DNA of 64,000 bases from Enterobacter cancerogenus (GCA_000773965.1 JRUP01000014.1:62001-126000); one strand, 5' to 3'. Shown: positions 18,036 through 26,774, counted from the first letter of the stretch. A program made the numbers and translations. The notes: generated by a model not told the origin, from the sequence alone.

Positions 18036-18664
18036 TTAACGATTCTGTAGAAGTTCTTATGCGATAGTTAAGTATTCAAAATCAATCTGTGCATTTTTCG
18101 AACCATATTTCTCAGAAATCAACTGAGGTTATTCTGATAAATGCGCATTTCAGGTGAAAATTATTCTTATTAAACGGCGCTTCGCGTATTTTAGTCAGAC
18201 GATTCCTAAGGTGATAAACCTTGAGAATTGGTTGAATAAATGCTCAAAGGGCTGTTTTTAAACAAAAAAAATATTACAGCGATTTTTCTTGTCTAAATCC
18301 CTTTTTTCCGGCATTGTCAACACTCGCTGAAACGTCACACTTTCGCGATTCAAATGTTTTTAAGAATTGTCCTATCAGATTTGTCTGTGACTTGCGCGAT
18401 AGTGACAGGGCTCTCAAAAACAGAGCGAATTACACACTTAATGCAAACTCCCGGCGATTCCCACTATCGCGGGGACTAGAGTGACGTGGAAGTAACACAA
18501 CAAACTTCGCAGAAGGGTTCAGGGATAGAGTCATGATGGCGCACGGATATCATTCGCCAGTCTGCCGAGCAGAATAAAAAAGTGTCTTTGGAAATCTCTC
18601 TCGTACCGCAAACGCGTATTCATCGTTGATTTAAACGGATAACAAATTGGTGAGGGTCGCTATA
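18036..18664 (+). promoter_or_regulatory. Long AT-rich rcsA upstream region with an RcsAB-box candidate
   Basis: This 629-bp stretch has no convincing gene. TCAGACGATTCCTA at 18195-18208 matches 11 of 14 bases of the RcsAB box TAAGAATATTCCTA, about 457 bp before the rcsA ATG. In E. coli rcsA has an autoregulatory RcsAB box well upstream and is silenced by H-NS; the high A+T here would suit H-NS binding. A GGATAACAAATTGGTGAGGG leader directly precedes the coding region. Confidence 0.5.
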
Positions 18665-19300
18665 ATGCCAACGATTATTATGGATTCATGTAACTACACA
18701 CGCCTGGGATTATCAGACTATATGTCGGCCAAAGGAGTTAAAAAGAAAAATATTACTCCGGTCTCTGATATTGAACAACTGCAACAAAGATGTGAACAGT
18801 TAAAGCCTGGTGTCGTATTTATTAACGAAGAATGCTTCATTCATGAACCCGATTCCAGCGATCGTATTCGTGCCATTATTATGCAGCATCCAGATACGCT
18901 ATTTTTTATCTTTATGGCGATCTCGAACATCCATTTTGAGGAATACCTCTACGTTCGTAAGAACCTGATTATTACGTCAAAATCGGTGAAAACCTCGACT
19001 CTGGATTCACTGCTCGGTACTTACCTGCAAAAGAAACTCAGCGCTACCCCGCGTATTTCAGCAGGCCTGGATATTCACCCACTGACATTAAGTCAGACTG
19101 AATCAAATATGCTGAAAATGTGGATGTCAGGACATGACACCATTCAAATTTCAGACAAGATGCAAATTAAAGCCAAAACGGTATCGTCACACAAAGGTAA
19201 TATAAAACGCAAAATTAAGACACATAATAAACAGGTTATTTATCATGTGGTGCGACTGACCGATAATGTGACCTCCGGTATTTATGTCAACGTGCGATAG
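18665..19300 (+). CDS. rcsA: Capsule/exopolysaccharide activator RcsA
   Basis: 211 residues from the ATG at 18665 (E. coli 207). The receiver-like N-terminus ([40 protein letters not shown]) lacks a phospho-acceptor, as in all RcsA. The C-terminal LuxR-type helix-turn-helix is almost identical to E. coli ([20 protein letters not shown]). RcsA pairs with RcsB to activate exopolysaccharide genes and to repress flhDC, so its place next to the flagellar cluster is functionally apt. It is a Lon substrate in relatives. A 15-bp perfect terminator follows. Confidence 0.97.
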   Translation: MPTIIMDSCNYTRLGLSDYMSAKGVKKKNITPVSDIEQLQQRCEQLKPGVVFINEECFIHEPDSSDRIRAIIMQHPDTLFFIFMAISNIHFEEYLYVRKNLIITSKSVKTSTLDSLLGTYLQKKLSATPRISAGLDIHPLTLSQTESNMLKMWMSGHDTIQISDKMQIKAKTVSSHKGNIKRKIKTHNKQVIYHVVRLTDNVTSGIYVNVR

Positions 19301-19337
19301 TCCTGCATGTAAACAGTTTGAGTAAATAGCCGTAGCC

Positions 19338-19376
19338 GACAAAGGGCCAATCCGCAGATTGGCCCTTTGTCGTTTT
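19338..19376 (+). terminator. Strong rho-independent terminator after rcsA
   Basis: GACAAAGGGCCAATC (19338-19352) and GATTGGCCCTTTGTC (19357-19371) form a perfect 15-bp stem with a 4-base loop, followed by GTTTTG. It separates rcsA from the chemoreceptor gene. Confidence 0.9.
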
Positions 19377-19411
19377 GCCTGGATCTGCGAGCCAGGTCTC
19401 ACTTCGCCCCC

Positions 19412-19438
19412 TAATCCTTTAGCCTGAACTGCCGATGC
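19412..19438 (+). promoter_or_regulatory. Sigma-28 (FliA)-type promoter candidate for the chemoreceptor
   Basis: TAATCCTT (19412-19419), 11 bp, then GCCGATGC (19431-19438). The FliA consensus is TAAAGTTT-N11-GCCGATAA, so the spacing is exact and GCCGAT is complete. It would start RNA near 19445 and so rules out an apparent ATG at 19435. This places the receptor in the late flagellar class. Confidence 0.6.
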
Positions 19439-19476
19439 TTGTTCTCAGAACACCTACCCAAAATGAGAGCAAGGAT

Positions 19477-21183
19477 ATGAAAACAGCATCGATTGATGAG
19501 CAATATAAGCTCAGCATCTGGCAGAACCTGCGCCTGATGCCTCTTTTCAGCATGATCTTTGGTGGCATTCTGCTGCTTTTTGCCCTGTGTATCGGCCTCG
19601 CCAGCTATTTTTTAATCCAGAGTAATAATTCCCTCAACGATGCGACGGATGAAATTCAAATCCGTATGGGCATCTCTAATAGCTCGAACCATTTGCGTAC
19701 CGCTCGCCTGAACGTGCTGCAATCCGGCGCCGCTGCCCGCATCGGTGAAATGGACGGCTATCGTGCCGATCTGGCGCGCACAGAGACCCGCATCAAGCAA
19801 GCGCGTGACGGTTTTAAAACTTACATGGACCGCAAGGCGAAAACGCCGGAGGATATCGCGCTGGATGCGCCACTCACCGCGGCATTCAATGACTATATCG
19901 ATAAGGGATTGAAGCCGATGATTGAGTCGGCTAAGCAAGGCAGCTTCGAAGGGATCGTGGCGCAGGAAACCGACGTGACACGCAAGTTGGATGATGCGTA
20001 TAACGCGGTATTACTGAAAGCGATAAAAATTCGTACTGACCGTGCCGAAGCGATCAACGCGGAAGCTGCGCACCAGTCCCGCGTCGGCTTTATTGCCATG
20101 GCTGTAGCCTTTGCTGCTGCACTGGTATTGGTGCTCCTCACCTTCGTCTTCCTCCTCCGTGTGGTGATCAGCCCGCTGCGTCAGTCAGTTGAGCGTATTG
20201 AGCGTATTGCGCAGGGCGATCTGACCGCACCGGAACAAGCGTATGGCCGTAGCGAGATCGGTAGCCTGTTGCATAATCTGCAACTGATGCAGGCCGCACT
20301 GGTGCGTACCGTAGGTACCGTCCGCGAAGGCGCCGTTGCCATCTATCAGGGTTCCAGCGAGATCTCAGCCGGTAACACCGATTTGTCTTCACGCACTGAG
20401 GAGCAGGCTTCTGCGCTGGAGCAAACCGCTGCCAGCATGGAGCAGCTCACCGCGACCGTGAAGCAAAATGCGGAGAACGCCCATCATGCCAGTCAACTGG
20501 CTGCGGATGCTTCCGGCAAAGCCCGTAGCGGTGGTGAGTTGGTGCATGGCGTGGTGAAAACCATGAACAATATCTCTGGCAGCTCGAAGAAAATTGCTGA
20601 GATCACCAACGTCATTAACAGTATCGCCTTCCAGACCAATATCCTGGCGCTGAACGCGGCGGTAGAAGCAGCGCGTGCCGGTGAGCAAGGGCGTGGTTTC
20701 GCCGTCGTAGCGAGCGAAGTACGCAATCTGGCCCAGCGCAGTGCCCAGGCCGCGAAAGAGATTGAAACGCTGATTGCCGAGTCGGTTGATCTGATTAATA
20801 ACGGTTCACATCAGGTGGGTGAAGCCGGCTCAACCATGGGTGAGATCGTCGAGGCGGTGCGTCGCGTCACCGATATTATGTCGGAAATTGCCGCCGCCTC
20901 TGATGAGCAGAGCCGTGGCATTCAGCAGGTGAGTCTGGCGGTTACCGAGATGGACAACGTGACGCAGCAGAACGCCTCGCTGGTGGAAGAAGCCTCTTCA
21001 GCGGCAGCCTCGCTGGAAGATCAGGCGGGTCGTCTGACACAGGCCGTTGCGGCATTTAAACTTAACGATTCACCCGCATCGCGAGTGATGGCACCTTCAT
21101 CAGGCACCCTGAAGGCCCCGACGCTGACACCGCGTCCAGCATTGGCAGCGGCGAACAGTAATGACAACTGGGAAACGTTCTAA
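19477..21183 (+). CDS. Methyl-accepting chemotaxis protein (Tsr/Tar type)
   Basis: 568 residues from the ATG at 19477 (AAGGAT just upstream). Layout: TM1 at about 24-47, a four-helix-bundle periplasmic ligand domain to about 205, TM2 at about 208-230, HAMP, then a methyl-accepting coiled coil. The signalling tip is canonical (FQTNILALNAAVEAARAGEQ), and the C-terminus is NWETF, the CheR/CheB-docking pentapeptide, so it is a full, methylatable receptor. The ligand cannot be read from the sequence; a serine-, aspartate- or dipeptide-type sensor is possible. Single gene with its own FliA-type promoter and terminator. Confidence 0.95.
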   Translation: MKTASIDEQYKLSIWQNLRLMPLFSMIFGGILLLFALCIGLASYFLIQSNNSLNDATDEIQIRMGISNSSNHLRTARLNVLQSGAAARIGEMDGYRADLARTETRIKQARDGFKTYMDRKAKTPEDIALDAPLTAAFNDYIDKGLKPMIESAKQGSFEGIVAQETDVTRKLDDAYNAVLLKAIKIRTDRAEAINAEAAHQSRVGFIAMAVAFAAALVLVLLTFVFLLRVVISPLRQSVERIERIAQGDLTAPEQAYGRSEIGSLLHNLQLMQAALVRTVGTVREGAVAIYQGSSEISAGNTDLSSRTEEQASALEQTAASMEQLTATVKQNAENAHHASQLAADASGKARSGGELVHGVVKTMNNISGSSKKIAEITNVINSIAFQTNILALNAAVEAARAGEQGRGFAVVASEVRNLAQRSAQAAKEIETLIAESVDLINNGSHQVGEAGSTMGEIVEAVRRVTDIMSEIAAASDEQSRGIQQVSLAVTEMDNVTQQNASLVEEASSAAASLEDQAGRLTQAVAAFKLNDSPASRVMAPSSGTLKAPTLTPRPALAAANSNDNWETF

Positions 21184-21220
21184 ACCCTCTCGCCGTCATT
21201 GATGGCAGCGGTTGATATGC

Positions 21221-21254
21221 ATCAGGTGCACCTTATGTGCACCTGATTTTTTTA
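21221..21254. terminator. Rho-independent terminator
   Basis: ATCAGGTGCAC (21221-21231) and GTGCACCTGAT (21237-21247) form a perfect 11-bp stem followed by seven T residues. It ends the chemoreceptor transcript, just before the convergent dsrB. Confidence 0.9.
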
Positions 21255-21261
21255 TGCAGTC

Positions 21262-21456
21262 TTAAGCTTCCTCGTAGGGCTCAACAAACACCCCTTCCGC
21301 ATGGTCGCTTTCATTAAAGAACCAAATCCCCAGCGGATAATCCTCCAGCGCCACCAGGTACATGGTCCCTTCATTAAAACCTTCGACTGCCAGTACCGTA
21401 CCCACGCGACGTGGGCCGCCATCGGTTTTTACCGTTACGCGGTCATTCACCTGCAT
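21262..21456 (-). CDS. dsrB: DsrB family protein
   Basis: 64 residues, nearly identical in the core to E. coli DsrB (62 residues): [15 protein letters not shown], then [20 protein letters not shown]. It is a small SH3-like protein of unknown function, named for its position near dsrA. Here too it stands between rcsA and yodD/dsrA on the leftward strand, as in E. coli. Confidence 0.95.
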   Translation of the reverse strand: MQVNDRVTVKTDGGPRRVGTVLAVEGFNEGTMYLVALEDYPLGIWFFNESDHAEGVFVEPYEEA

Positions 21457-21523
21457 TGATTACTCTCCAGATATTGTCCTGAATACAGTGTAACGGAAGA
21501 AAATGGCGGCTGCCTGATCCGGA

Positions 21524-21682
21524 TCAGCGTCGGGCGATTACCCACACTGCATGCACAATGCCCGGGATATAACCGCACAGCGTGAGCAGGATATTCAGCC
21601 AGAAGGCGCCGCCAAAGCCCACCTGCAGAAATACACCCAGCGGTGGCAGTAAAATCGCAATCACAATTCGAATAAAATCCAT
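21524..21682 (-). CDS. yqaE: YqaE/Pmp3-family membrane microprotein
   Basis: A 52-residue frame reading MDFIRIVIAILLPPLGVFLQ ... LLTLCGYIPGIVHAVWVIAR. It has two transmembrane helices joined by a Gly-rich turn, the UPF0057/Pmp3 signature (ILLPPLGV and NILLT..GYIPGxxHA). E. coli YqaE has the same length. Family members are stress- and salt-induced inner-membrane proteins that in yeast and plants affect membrane potential. It lies 67 bp upstream of dsrB on the same strand. E. coli K-12 has yqaE elsewhere, so either the location or the copy differs here. Confidence 0.92.
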   Translation of the reverse strand: MDFIRIVIAILLPPLGVFLQVGFGGAFWLNILLTLCGYIPGIVHAVWVIARR

Positions 21683-21739
21683 ACTAACTCCCTGATATCA
21701 CTTCTTTATCGTCAAGCTCTAAGCATAGCCGCTGATTCG

Positions 21740-21921
21740 ATTGATGAGATGACAGACGGGTAAAGTTCTGTCAAACCGCGGCTTTTCACTTTCTTAACAG
21801 TACGCAGAGAGACTTCTGACGCGGGTAGCCCGTACACTTCTTCGTACTGCACCAACCCCAAAGGCGCAGTCAACCTAAAAGTAACAAGGATTTTTGCCCG
21901 CGCAGCGCGGGCTTTTTTTTG
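21740..21921 (+). ncRNA. Candidate small RNA ending in a strong terminator
   Basis: The + strand between yqaE and yodD holds no coding frame with a ribosome-binding site, yet it ends in a textbook terminator: GCCCGCG-CAG-CGCGGGC followed by eight T residues (21896-21920). Upstream are two short hairpins, GACAGA..TCTGTC near 21750-21772 and GTAC..GTAC near 21831-21846, and an unpaired A/C-rich stretch before the terminator, the layout of Hfq-dependent small RNAs. The 5' end is not defined and no clear promoter is seen, so this could also be a terminated leader or a relic. Confidence 0.35.
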
Positions 21922-22000
21922 CCTGAAATCTGCCCTTTCCTGCCCATTCTTCCCGTTGTCTATACTGATATAGAATCTCATCGCCTCTGGGAGGCCGACC

Positions 22001-22234
22001 ATGACAACCGCAAAAGAGTACAGCGACAACGTGCAGCGCGAAGTAAACATTGACGTTGAAGCATTGCTGGAAGCGATTCAGAAGAAAACCTCAGGCGAGG
22101 TCAAAGAGTTCATTGAAGCGGAACACGCTCACCGGGTGAAAGTGAATGGTGAAGCCTATGACTCTTATATCGATCTGGCTGAAGCATTTGAACTCGATAT
22201 CCGTGATTTCTCGATCACTGAAGTTAACCGTTGA
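22001..22234 (+). CDS. yodD: YodD family peroxide/acid-response protein
   Basis: 77 residues closely matching E. coli YodD: TAKEYSDNVQREVNIDVEAL at the start, then LAEAFELDIRDFSITEVNR at the end. GGGAGG lies five bases before the ATG. The E. coli gene is induced by peroxide and acid and affects biofilm; the biochemical role is unknown. A DsrA-like small RNA is encoded on the opposite strand directly beyond its stop, as in E. coli. Confidence 0.92.
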   Translation: MTTAKEYSDNVQREVNIDVEALLEAIQKKTSGEVKEFIEAEHAHRVKVNGEAYDSYIDLAEAFELDIRDFSITEVNR

Positions 22235-22243
22235 AATCGATTT

Positions 22244-22318
22244 CAAAAAAATACCCGGCGGGATGGCCGGGTAAAATAAATCAGTGAATTCGTTACACCA
22301 GGAAATTCTTAACACCTG
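22244..22318 (-). ncRNA. dsrA: DsrA small regulatory RNA (divergent, shortened form)
   Basis: On the minus strand the core ATTTCCTGGTGTAACGAATT (22307-22288) equals the E. coli DsrA segment that pairs with the rpoS leader. The 3' end is a terminator: ACCCGGC-CATCCC-GCCGGGT (22272-22253), then a U-run. TTGTCT-N16-TAGTCT upstream would start RNA near 22318, giving about 75 nt against 87 in E. coli. The middle stem-loop region, which in E. coli includes the hns-pairing part, is not conserved. Neighbours (yodD before, mpgP after) match E. coli. In E. coli DsrA uses Hfq to activate rpoS and repress hns. Confidence 0.8.
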
Positions 22319-22592
22319 AGTCAGACTACGCTTTAGTCAACACAAGACAAGTCCCAATCTTGCGTATAAAACGAACAAAAAAGCATGACCTTCCCCATTT
22401 GTTACCGAAAACACCGTGTGCCTACTGTGTTTCTTTTATGCGCAATGTGTGCACGTCCCTAATCGTCACCCTGTGGATTTAAGATTTATCCTGGAAGTTG
22501 ACGTGAGCCACTCGCATAAAAGTGTGATCGTCATAACGCTATTATACTGATTACTCTCTGCTTTACGGACGCGCCTGGCGTAAGGAGTGTTG

Positions 22593-23390
22593 ATGCTCAG
22601 ACTTAACTCGTCGCTGATGATTGTGACCGATCTCGATGGCTCGTTGTTGGATCATCATGATTACAACTGGGATGCCGCCAGTGAATGGTTGCAGCGCCTC
22701 AAGCAGCAGGCGATTCCCGTGGTGTTCTGTTCCAGTAAAACGGCCGCTGAAATGATCCCCTTACAGAAACGCCTGGGTCTTTCCGGTACCCCTTTCATCG
22801 CTGAAAACGGGGCGTTTATCGCTTTTGATGGCGAGCAAATTGCAGCGGAGGAACCGGGTGAACACTATCTTGCGCTGTGCCGCTCTCTGAAAACCCTGCA
22901 ATCCACTTTCCGCTTCAGCGGTTTCCACGACTTTAGCGATGCGGAAGTGGCCCGCTTCACCGGATTAACCCTGGCCGAAGCCAGCCAGAGCCGACTGCGC
23001 AATGCTTCAGAAGTCATACTCTGGCGCGATGACAGTGAAAAGCTGGAGGATTTTCGTATGGCGCTGGCGGAAAACAACCTGGCGCTCACCCAGGGGGGAC
23101 GATTCTGGCATGTGATGCCAGCGGGCTGCGGTAAAGGCATCGCACTGCAGCAGCTACAGCAGCATCTCGAACAGCGCAGTGGAGAGAAGCGGACCACCCT
23201 CGGCCTCGGTGATGGCCCCAATGATGTGCCGATGCTGGAGCAGGTCGATTATGCCGTAGTGATTAAAGGATTCAGTAAAACCCCGGTGATCCTCACGCGC
23301 CGCGATCAACAAAATGTCTATCACACCGCGCATGCTGGCCCGCTGGGCTGGCGTGAAGGGCTGGACTATTTTCTCGCGCAACCCGAATAA
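22593..23390 (+). CDS. mpgP: HAD-family glucosyl/mannosyl-3-phosphoglycerate phosphatase
   Basis: 265 residues from the ATG at 22593, five bases after AAGGAG. It has the HAD-IIB signatures: TDLDGSLLDHH (nucleophile Asp and acid Asp), CSSKTAAEM, and GLGDGPNDVPML for Mg2+ binding. This matches E. coli YedP. The gene is followed 23 bp later by a GT81-type synthase that makes the phosphorylated glycosyl-glycerate, so the pair should produce glucosyl- (or mannosyl-) glycerate, a compatible solute. In K-12 yedP lacks that partner. Substrate preference, glucosyl or mannosyl, cannot be read from the sequence. Confidence 0.9.
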   Translation: MLRLNSSLMIVTDLDGSLLDHHDYNWDAASEWLQRLKQQAIPVVFCSSKTAAEMIPLQKRLGLSGTPFIAENGAFIAFDGEQIAAEEPGEHYLALCRSLKTLQSTFRFSGFHDFSDAEVARFTGLTLAEASQSRLRNASEVILWRDDSEKLEDFRMALAENNLALTQGGRFWHVMPAGCGKGIALQQLQQHLEQRSGEKRTTLGLGDGPNDVPMLEQVDYAVVIKGFSKTPVILTRRDQQNVYHTAHAGPLGWREGLDYFLAQPE

Positions 23391-23413
23391 CCCTCTGACC
23401 TAAGGATGAGAAA

Positions 23414-24634
23414 ATGAGTGATTTTTACCAAAATGGTGTCATTACTAACTTTCATAATCTCACCCAACGCAGCGTTGAATCGCTGGAAAAAGAGATGGTA
23501 CGTTTCGCGCGTAAACGCAAAATGGGGCTAATCCTGCCTTCCCTGTTCTCAGAACTGGAAGGTCCGGCGCTGGATAACATCGTCAATGAACTGGCCAAAG
23601 TGCCTTATCTGGATGAGATTGTCATCGGTCTCGATCGTGCTGACCGCGACCAGTTTCTGTTTGCTCGCGAGTTCTTTTCTCGTTTGCCACAACGCCATCG
23701 CATCCTGTGGAATGATGGACCCCGATTGAAAGCGCTGGATGCTGAACTGGATAAAGAAGGGTTGTCGCCGAGCCAGCCGGGTAAAGGACGCAACGTGTGG
23801 TTCTGCACCGGGTATACGCTGGCCTCGGATCGCACCCAGTGCGTGGCGCTGCATGACTGCGATATCGTCACCTATGAGCGCAGCATGCTGGCACGCTTGC
23901 TCTATCCGCTTGCCAATCCCGCGTTCCAGTATGAGTTCTGCAAAGGGTTCTACGCGCGCGTCGCGGACGGCAAGCTTAATGGTCGCGTAGGCCGCTTGCT
24001 GGTCGGCCCGCTGCTGCGTTCGCTACAAAAAGTGTATGGCCATTCTGAATATCTGGATTACCTCACCAGCTTCCGCTATCCGCTGTCTGGCGAATTCGCC
24101 ATGCGCACCCATGTGCTGAACGGCATTAAAATTCCCGGCGACTGGGGGCTGGAAATCGGCGTGCTGTCGGAGATTTATCGCAACTACACCACGCGACAAA
24201 CCTGTCAGGTGGAAATTGCCGATAACTACGATCATAAACATCAACCATTGGCAGAAGAAGATGGCACCGGCGGCCTGAAACGTATGAGCAATGATATTGT
24301 CCAGTCGTTACTGCGCAAGCTGGCGACCATGGGCGTGCCACTCACCAGTGACTCATTCCGCGTGCTTAAAGCCACTTATTATCGCAATGCGCTGGATATG
24401 ATGGAGATCTACAACCACGAAGCGACAATGAATGGCCTGAAGTTTGATCAGCATATTGAGGAAGCGGCGGTCGAGATGTTCACACAGGCGATACTCGATG
24501 CCGGGCAATCCTTTATTGAGCGGCCCAATGAGAAACCTTTCATTCCCAGTTGGAGCCGCGTGCAATCGGCGTTTCCGGATATCCTGCAGCGGATTTATCA
24601 GGCGGTGGAGGAGGATAACGAAGGCAAGGTTTAA
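23414..24634 (+). CDS. gpgS: Glucosyl-3-phosphoglycerate synthase-like glycosyltransferase (GT81)
   Basis: 406 residues of the GT-A fold. The metal-binding DCD (148-150, in ALHDCDIVTYERS) binds the nucleotide sugar. LSGEFAMR and DWGLEIGVLSEIY match GpgS-type enzymes, which transfer a hexose from NDP-sugar to 3-phosphoglycerate. AAGGAT precedes the ATG. Together with the upstream phosphatase this is the two-step route to glucosylglycerate, an osmolyte and nitrogen-starvation solute known from Dickeya (Erwinia) chrysanthemi. The stop overlaps the end of the convergent dgcQ by 4 bp, with no terminator between. Confidence 0.85.
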   Translation: MSDFYQNGVITNFHNLTQRSVESLEKEMVRFARKRKMGLILPSLFSELEGPALDNIVNELAKVPYLDEIVIGLDRADRDQFLFAREFFSRLPQRHRILWNDGPRLKALDAELDKEGLSPSQPGKGRNVWFCTGYTLASDRTQCVALHDCDIVTYERSMLARLLYPLANPAFQYEFCKGFYARVADGKLNGRVGRLLVGPLLRSLQKVYGHSEYLDYLTSFRYPLSGEFAMRTHVLNGIKIPGDWGLEIGVLSEIYRNYTTRQTCQVEIADNYDHKHQPLAEEDGTGGLKRMSNDIVQSLLRKLATMGVPLTSDSFRVLKATYYRNALDMMEIYNHEATMNGLKFDQHIEEAAVEMFTQAILDAGQSFIERPNEKPFIPSWSRVQSAFPDILQRIYQAVEEDNEGKV

Positions 24635-26289
24635 TCTTCTGCCACCACGCGGTTGCGGCCGCCGGTTTTCGCCAGATACAGGCGGCGATCGGCGGTGGCT
24701 TGCAGGCTCTCGGCATGATAATCGCCCTGCTCTTCGCTGCCGGTCACGCCAGCCGACAGGGTGACGCTAAACGTGGTGCTGGCATTCACCAGAATCGTTT
24801 TTGCCGCTAAACGCGCACGGATGCGTTCCGCAACTGCACTGGCATCCGCCAACGTAGTTTCCGGCAGTACAATACAAAACTCCTCTCCGCCGATACGGCC
24901 CGCCACATCATATTTACGCAGCGTATGGCTAATCACGCCCGCCACCCGAATCAATGCCTGATCGCCTGCCGCATGTCCCCAGGTATCGTTCACTTTCTTA
25001 AAGTGATCGACATCCAGCTGAATCACCGCGAGGGGCGTTTGCTGCTGCTGGCTGCGGGCAGAGATCGCCACAAACTGTTCAAAGAACGCATTGCGATTGA
25101 GTAGCCGCGTCATACCGTCGTAATTGGCGCGCCAGGTGAGTTTGGCGGAGAGATCGTCCATACGGCGCACCAGACGAATAATGACCTGATGCACGACCAG
25201 CAGTAGCAGTACAAACAGCAACCACATGCCGAGCAAGAACAGCGATACGCGGCCCAGTTCCTGTGACATCCCCTGCCTCAGGCTCTGAATATTCACGATA
25301 TACGCGTCCACATTCTTTAATTTGCTCCAGCTGGCAAACTGGGTGCCAAGGCGCATCACACCTCCAGGCAGTTGCCGGATTTGGCTCTCCAGTCGCTCCT
25401 GCTGTTCTGGCGTCAAGGGCTCATCGTTGGGTGCATGCAAGCGAGTGATTTCATTTAACGAGCGGTCCACCATGAGCAACTTGCCTTGTAGCAAGCTGTG
25501 TCGTGCTTCGGCCATCAGCCCATGTATCCGCGCCTGGGTGAAATCCATCGACAGTACACCGTACCAGTAACCATGACTGACGATCGGCGTGCTCACTGTC
25601 ATCATTAACCCTTCGTTAAATTCACCCTGATAGGCTTCACTCCAGCGCAATCGACCGCGCTGCGGATTATCCGGTGCCTGATCGCGAAAATAGGGGCGCT
25701 CCGTCATGGTGGTATAGCTTTCTATCAGCTCTTGCGGACTTTGCGGAGGCCTTGAACTGATAAAAAAACCGGCGCGCGAGATATACCAAAAGCGTGAGTG
25801 AAAATCCTGTCCCGGGTCGCTGAACTGCATGATAAAGCTGAATTCCATGGCGGCGCGCAATTCCGCATTGATGTAATCGCTGTTGCGCAGCAGCAGGGGA
25901 TCGCGCATTAACCAACTGTCACTCACGCCATTCAACGGCATACTGCGCAGGCTGGCCAACTTTAACTGCCAGGTCGTTTGCTGGCGCAATTGTTGAAAGC
26001 GGGTAATGGCTTCGCGCGTTTGACTCGAATCCAGCGGATGCATCAACGCATAGTTGAGCATTCTCTCGTAATAGGTTAATTCATCGATGCTTTCCTGAAA
26101 CCGGCTGTCGAGGTTTTTCTGGATTTCAGCCAGTTGTGCGCGCTGACGCTCCTCATAGTTATTTTTTAGCTCAATCGCTTCATGCACAGTAAGAAATGCA
26201 GAGAACAAAAAGACCGCCAGAAAGCAGAGATGCACCGGCAAAAAAGGATTACCTGTGCGTGGCGTCAAAGGCGAAGTGGGCATGGGCAA
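24631..26289 (-). CDS. dgcQ: Membrane diguanylate cyclase DgcQ (YedQ)
   Basis: 552 residues. TM1 is at about 18-38 (HLCFLAVFLFSAFLTV), a periplasmic sensory region spans about 45-350, TM2 is at about 353-375, and a GGDEF domain occupies the C-terminus. The active site is GGEEF. An RKYD motif precedes it at the I-site position, so product inhibition by c-di-GMP is expected. The layout and the SRAGFF(I/V)S region match E. coli YedQ, which stimulates cellulose synthesis. With the BLUF-EAL gene near 4 kb, the window carries both a maker and a probable breaker of c-di-GMP around the flagellar genes. No clear ribosome-binding site is seen upstream of the chosen start. Confidence 0.9.
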   Translation of the reverse strand: MPMPTSPLTPRTGNPFLPVHLCFLAVFLFSAFLTVHEAIELKNNYEERQRAQLAEIQKNLDSRFQESIDELTYYERMLNYALMHPLDSSQTREAITRFQQLRQQTTWQLKLASLRSMPLNGVSDSWLMRDPLLLRNSDYINAELRAAMEFSFIMQFSDPGQDFHSRFWYISRAGFFISSRPPQSPQELIESYTTMTERPYFRDQAPDNPQRGRLRWSEAYQGEFNEGLMMTVSTPIVSHGYWYGVLSMDFTQARIHGLMAEARHSLLQGKLLMVDRSLNEITRLHAPNDEPLTPEQQERLESQIRQLPGGVMRLGTQFASWSKLKNVDAYIVNIQSLRQGMSQELGRVSLFLLGMWLLFVLLLLVVHQVIIRLVRRMDDLSAKLTWRANYDGMTRLLNRNAFFEQFVAISARSQQQQTPLAVIQLDVDHFKKVNDTWGHAAGDQALIRVAGVISHTLRKYDVAGRIGGEEFCIVLPETTLADASAVAERIRARLAAKTILVNASTTFSVTLSAGVTGSEEQGDYHAESLQATADRRLYLAKTGGRNRVVAED

Positions 26290-26414
26290 CAGTTATTCAA
26301 TAAAGGGCGGATGCGAAAAGTGTAGTCAGCAGGAGAAAAGTCGTACAGGCAGGGATCAAAGGAAAATCAGATAGGTAAAAACGCAACGGGACGGATTGAC
26401 CGTCCCGCACACGC

Positions 26415-26594
26415 TTAGCTGGCCAGCTGGCGCGCTCCGGATAAGTGACTCAGTTCGTCACTACGGAACGCCTCGCGTCGCACGCTGTAGCCATCATACC
26501 AACGACACTCTACCATTCCGCTGGCATAGCCGGTCACCACCATCGTGGGTCCGCCCTCTTTGTGCTGAACTTCATCACTGATCGCAAAGGTCAT
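26415..26594 (-). CDS. yodC: YodC family small protein
   Basis: A 59-residue frame: MTFAISDEVQHKEGGPTMVV, then TGYASGMVECRWYDGYSVRR. It matches E. coli YodC (60 residues) almost throughout, including GMVECRWYDGY and the EAF motif. GGGAGGG lies six bases before the ATG. This is the DUF2158 type, a small beta-barrel-like fold of unknown function. It stands upstream of dgcQ on the same strand. Confidence 0.93.
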   Translation of the reverse strand: MTFAISDEVQHKEGGPTMVVTGYASGMVECRWYDGYSVRREAFRSDELSHLSGARQLAS

Positions 26595-26718
26595 ACCGCG
26601 CCCTCCCTTTTTCCGTTGAATGAACGGATAAAGTTATAGCAGCTGCACCCCATTTACGCCTATAGGATAATGTTATTACTGTGACGAAATCGGAATAAGC
26701 AGTGTAAAATGTTGTTTA

Positions 26719-26752
26719 TAAAAAAAGCCGATAAAAATTATTATCGGCTTTG
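26719..26752 (-). terminator. Rho-independent terminator
   Basis: AAAGCCGATAA (26724-26734) and TTATCGGCTTT (26741-26751) pair perfectly, with an A-run to the left that reads as U-tract on the minus strand. It ends the transcript of the 44-residue peptide gene at 26775. Confidence 0.8.
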
Positions 26753-26774
26753 AAACACTTTCCCGGGTGGGAAA

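Noticed and set aside
21712..22050. A 112-codon leftward frame
   Set aside because: It runs through the yodD start, a strong rightward terminator and non-coding DNA, and lacks a ribosome-binding site.
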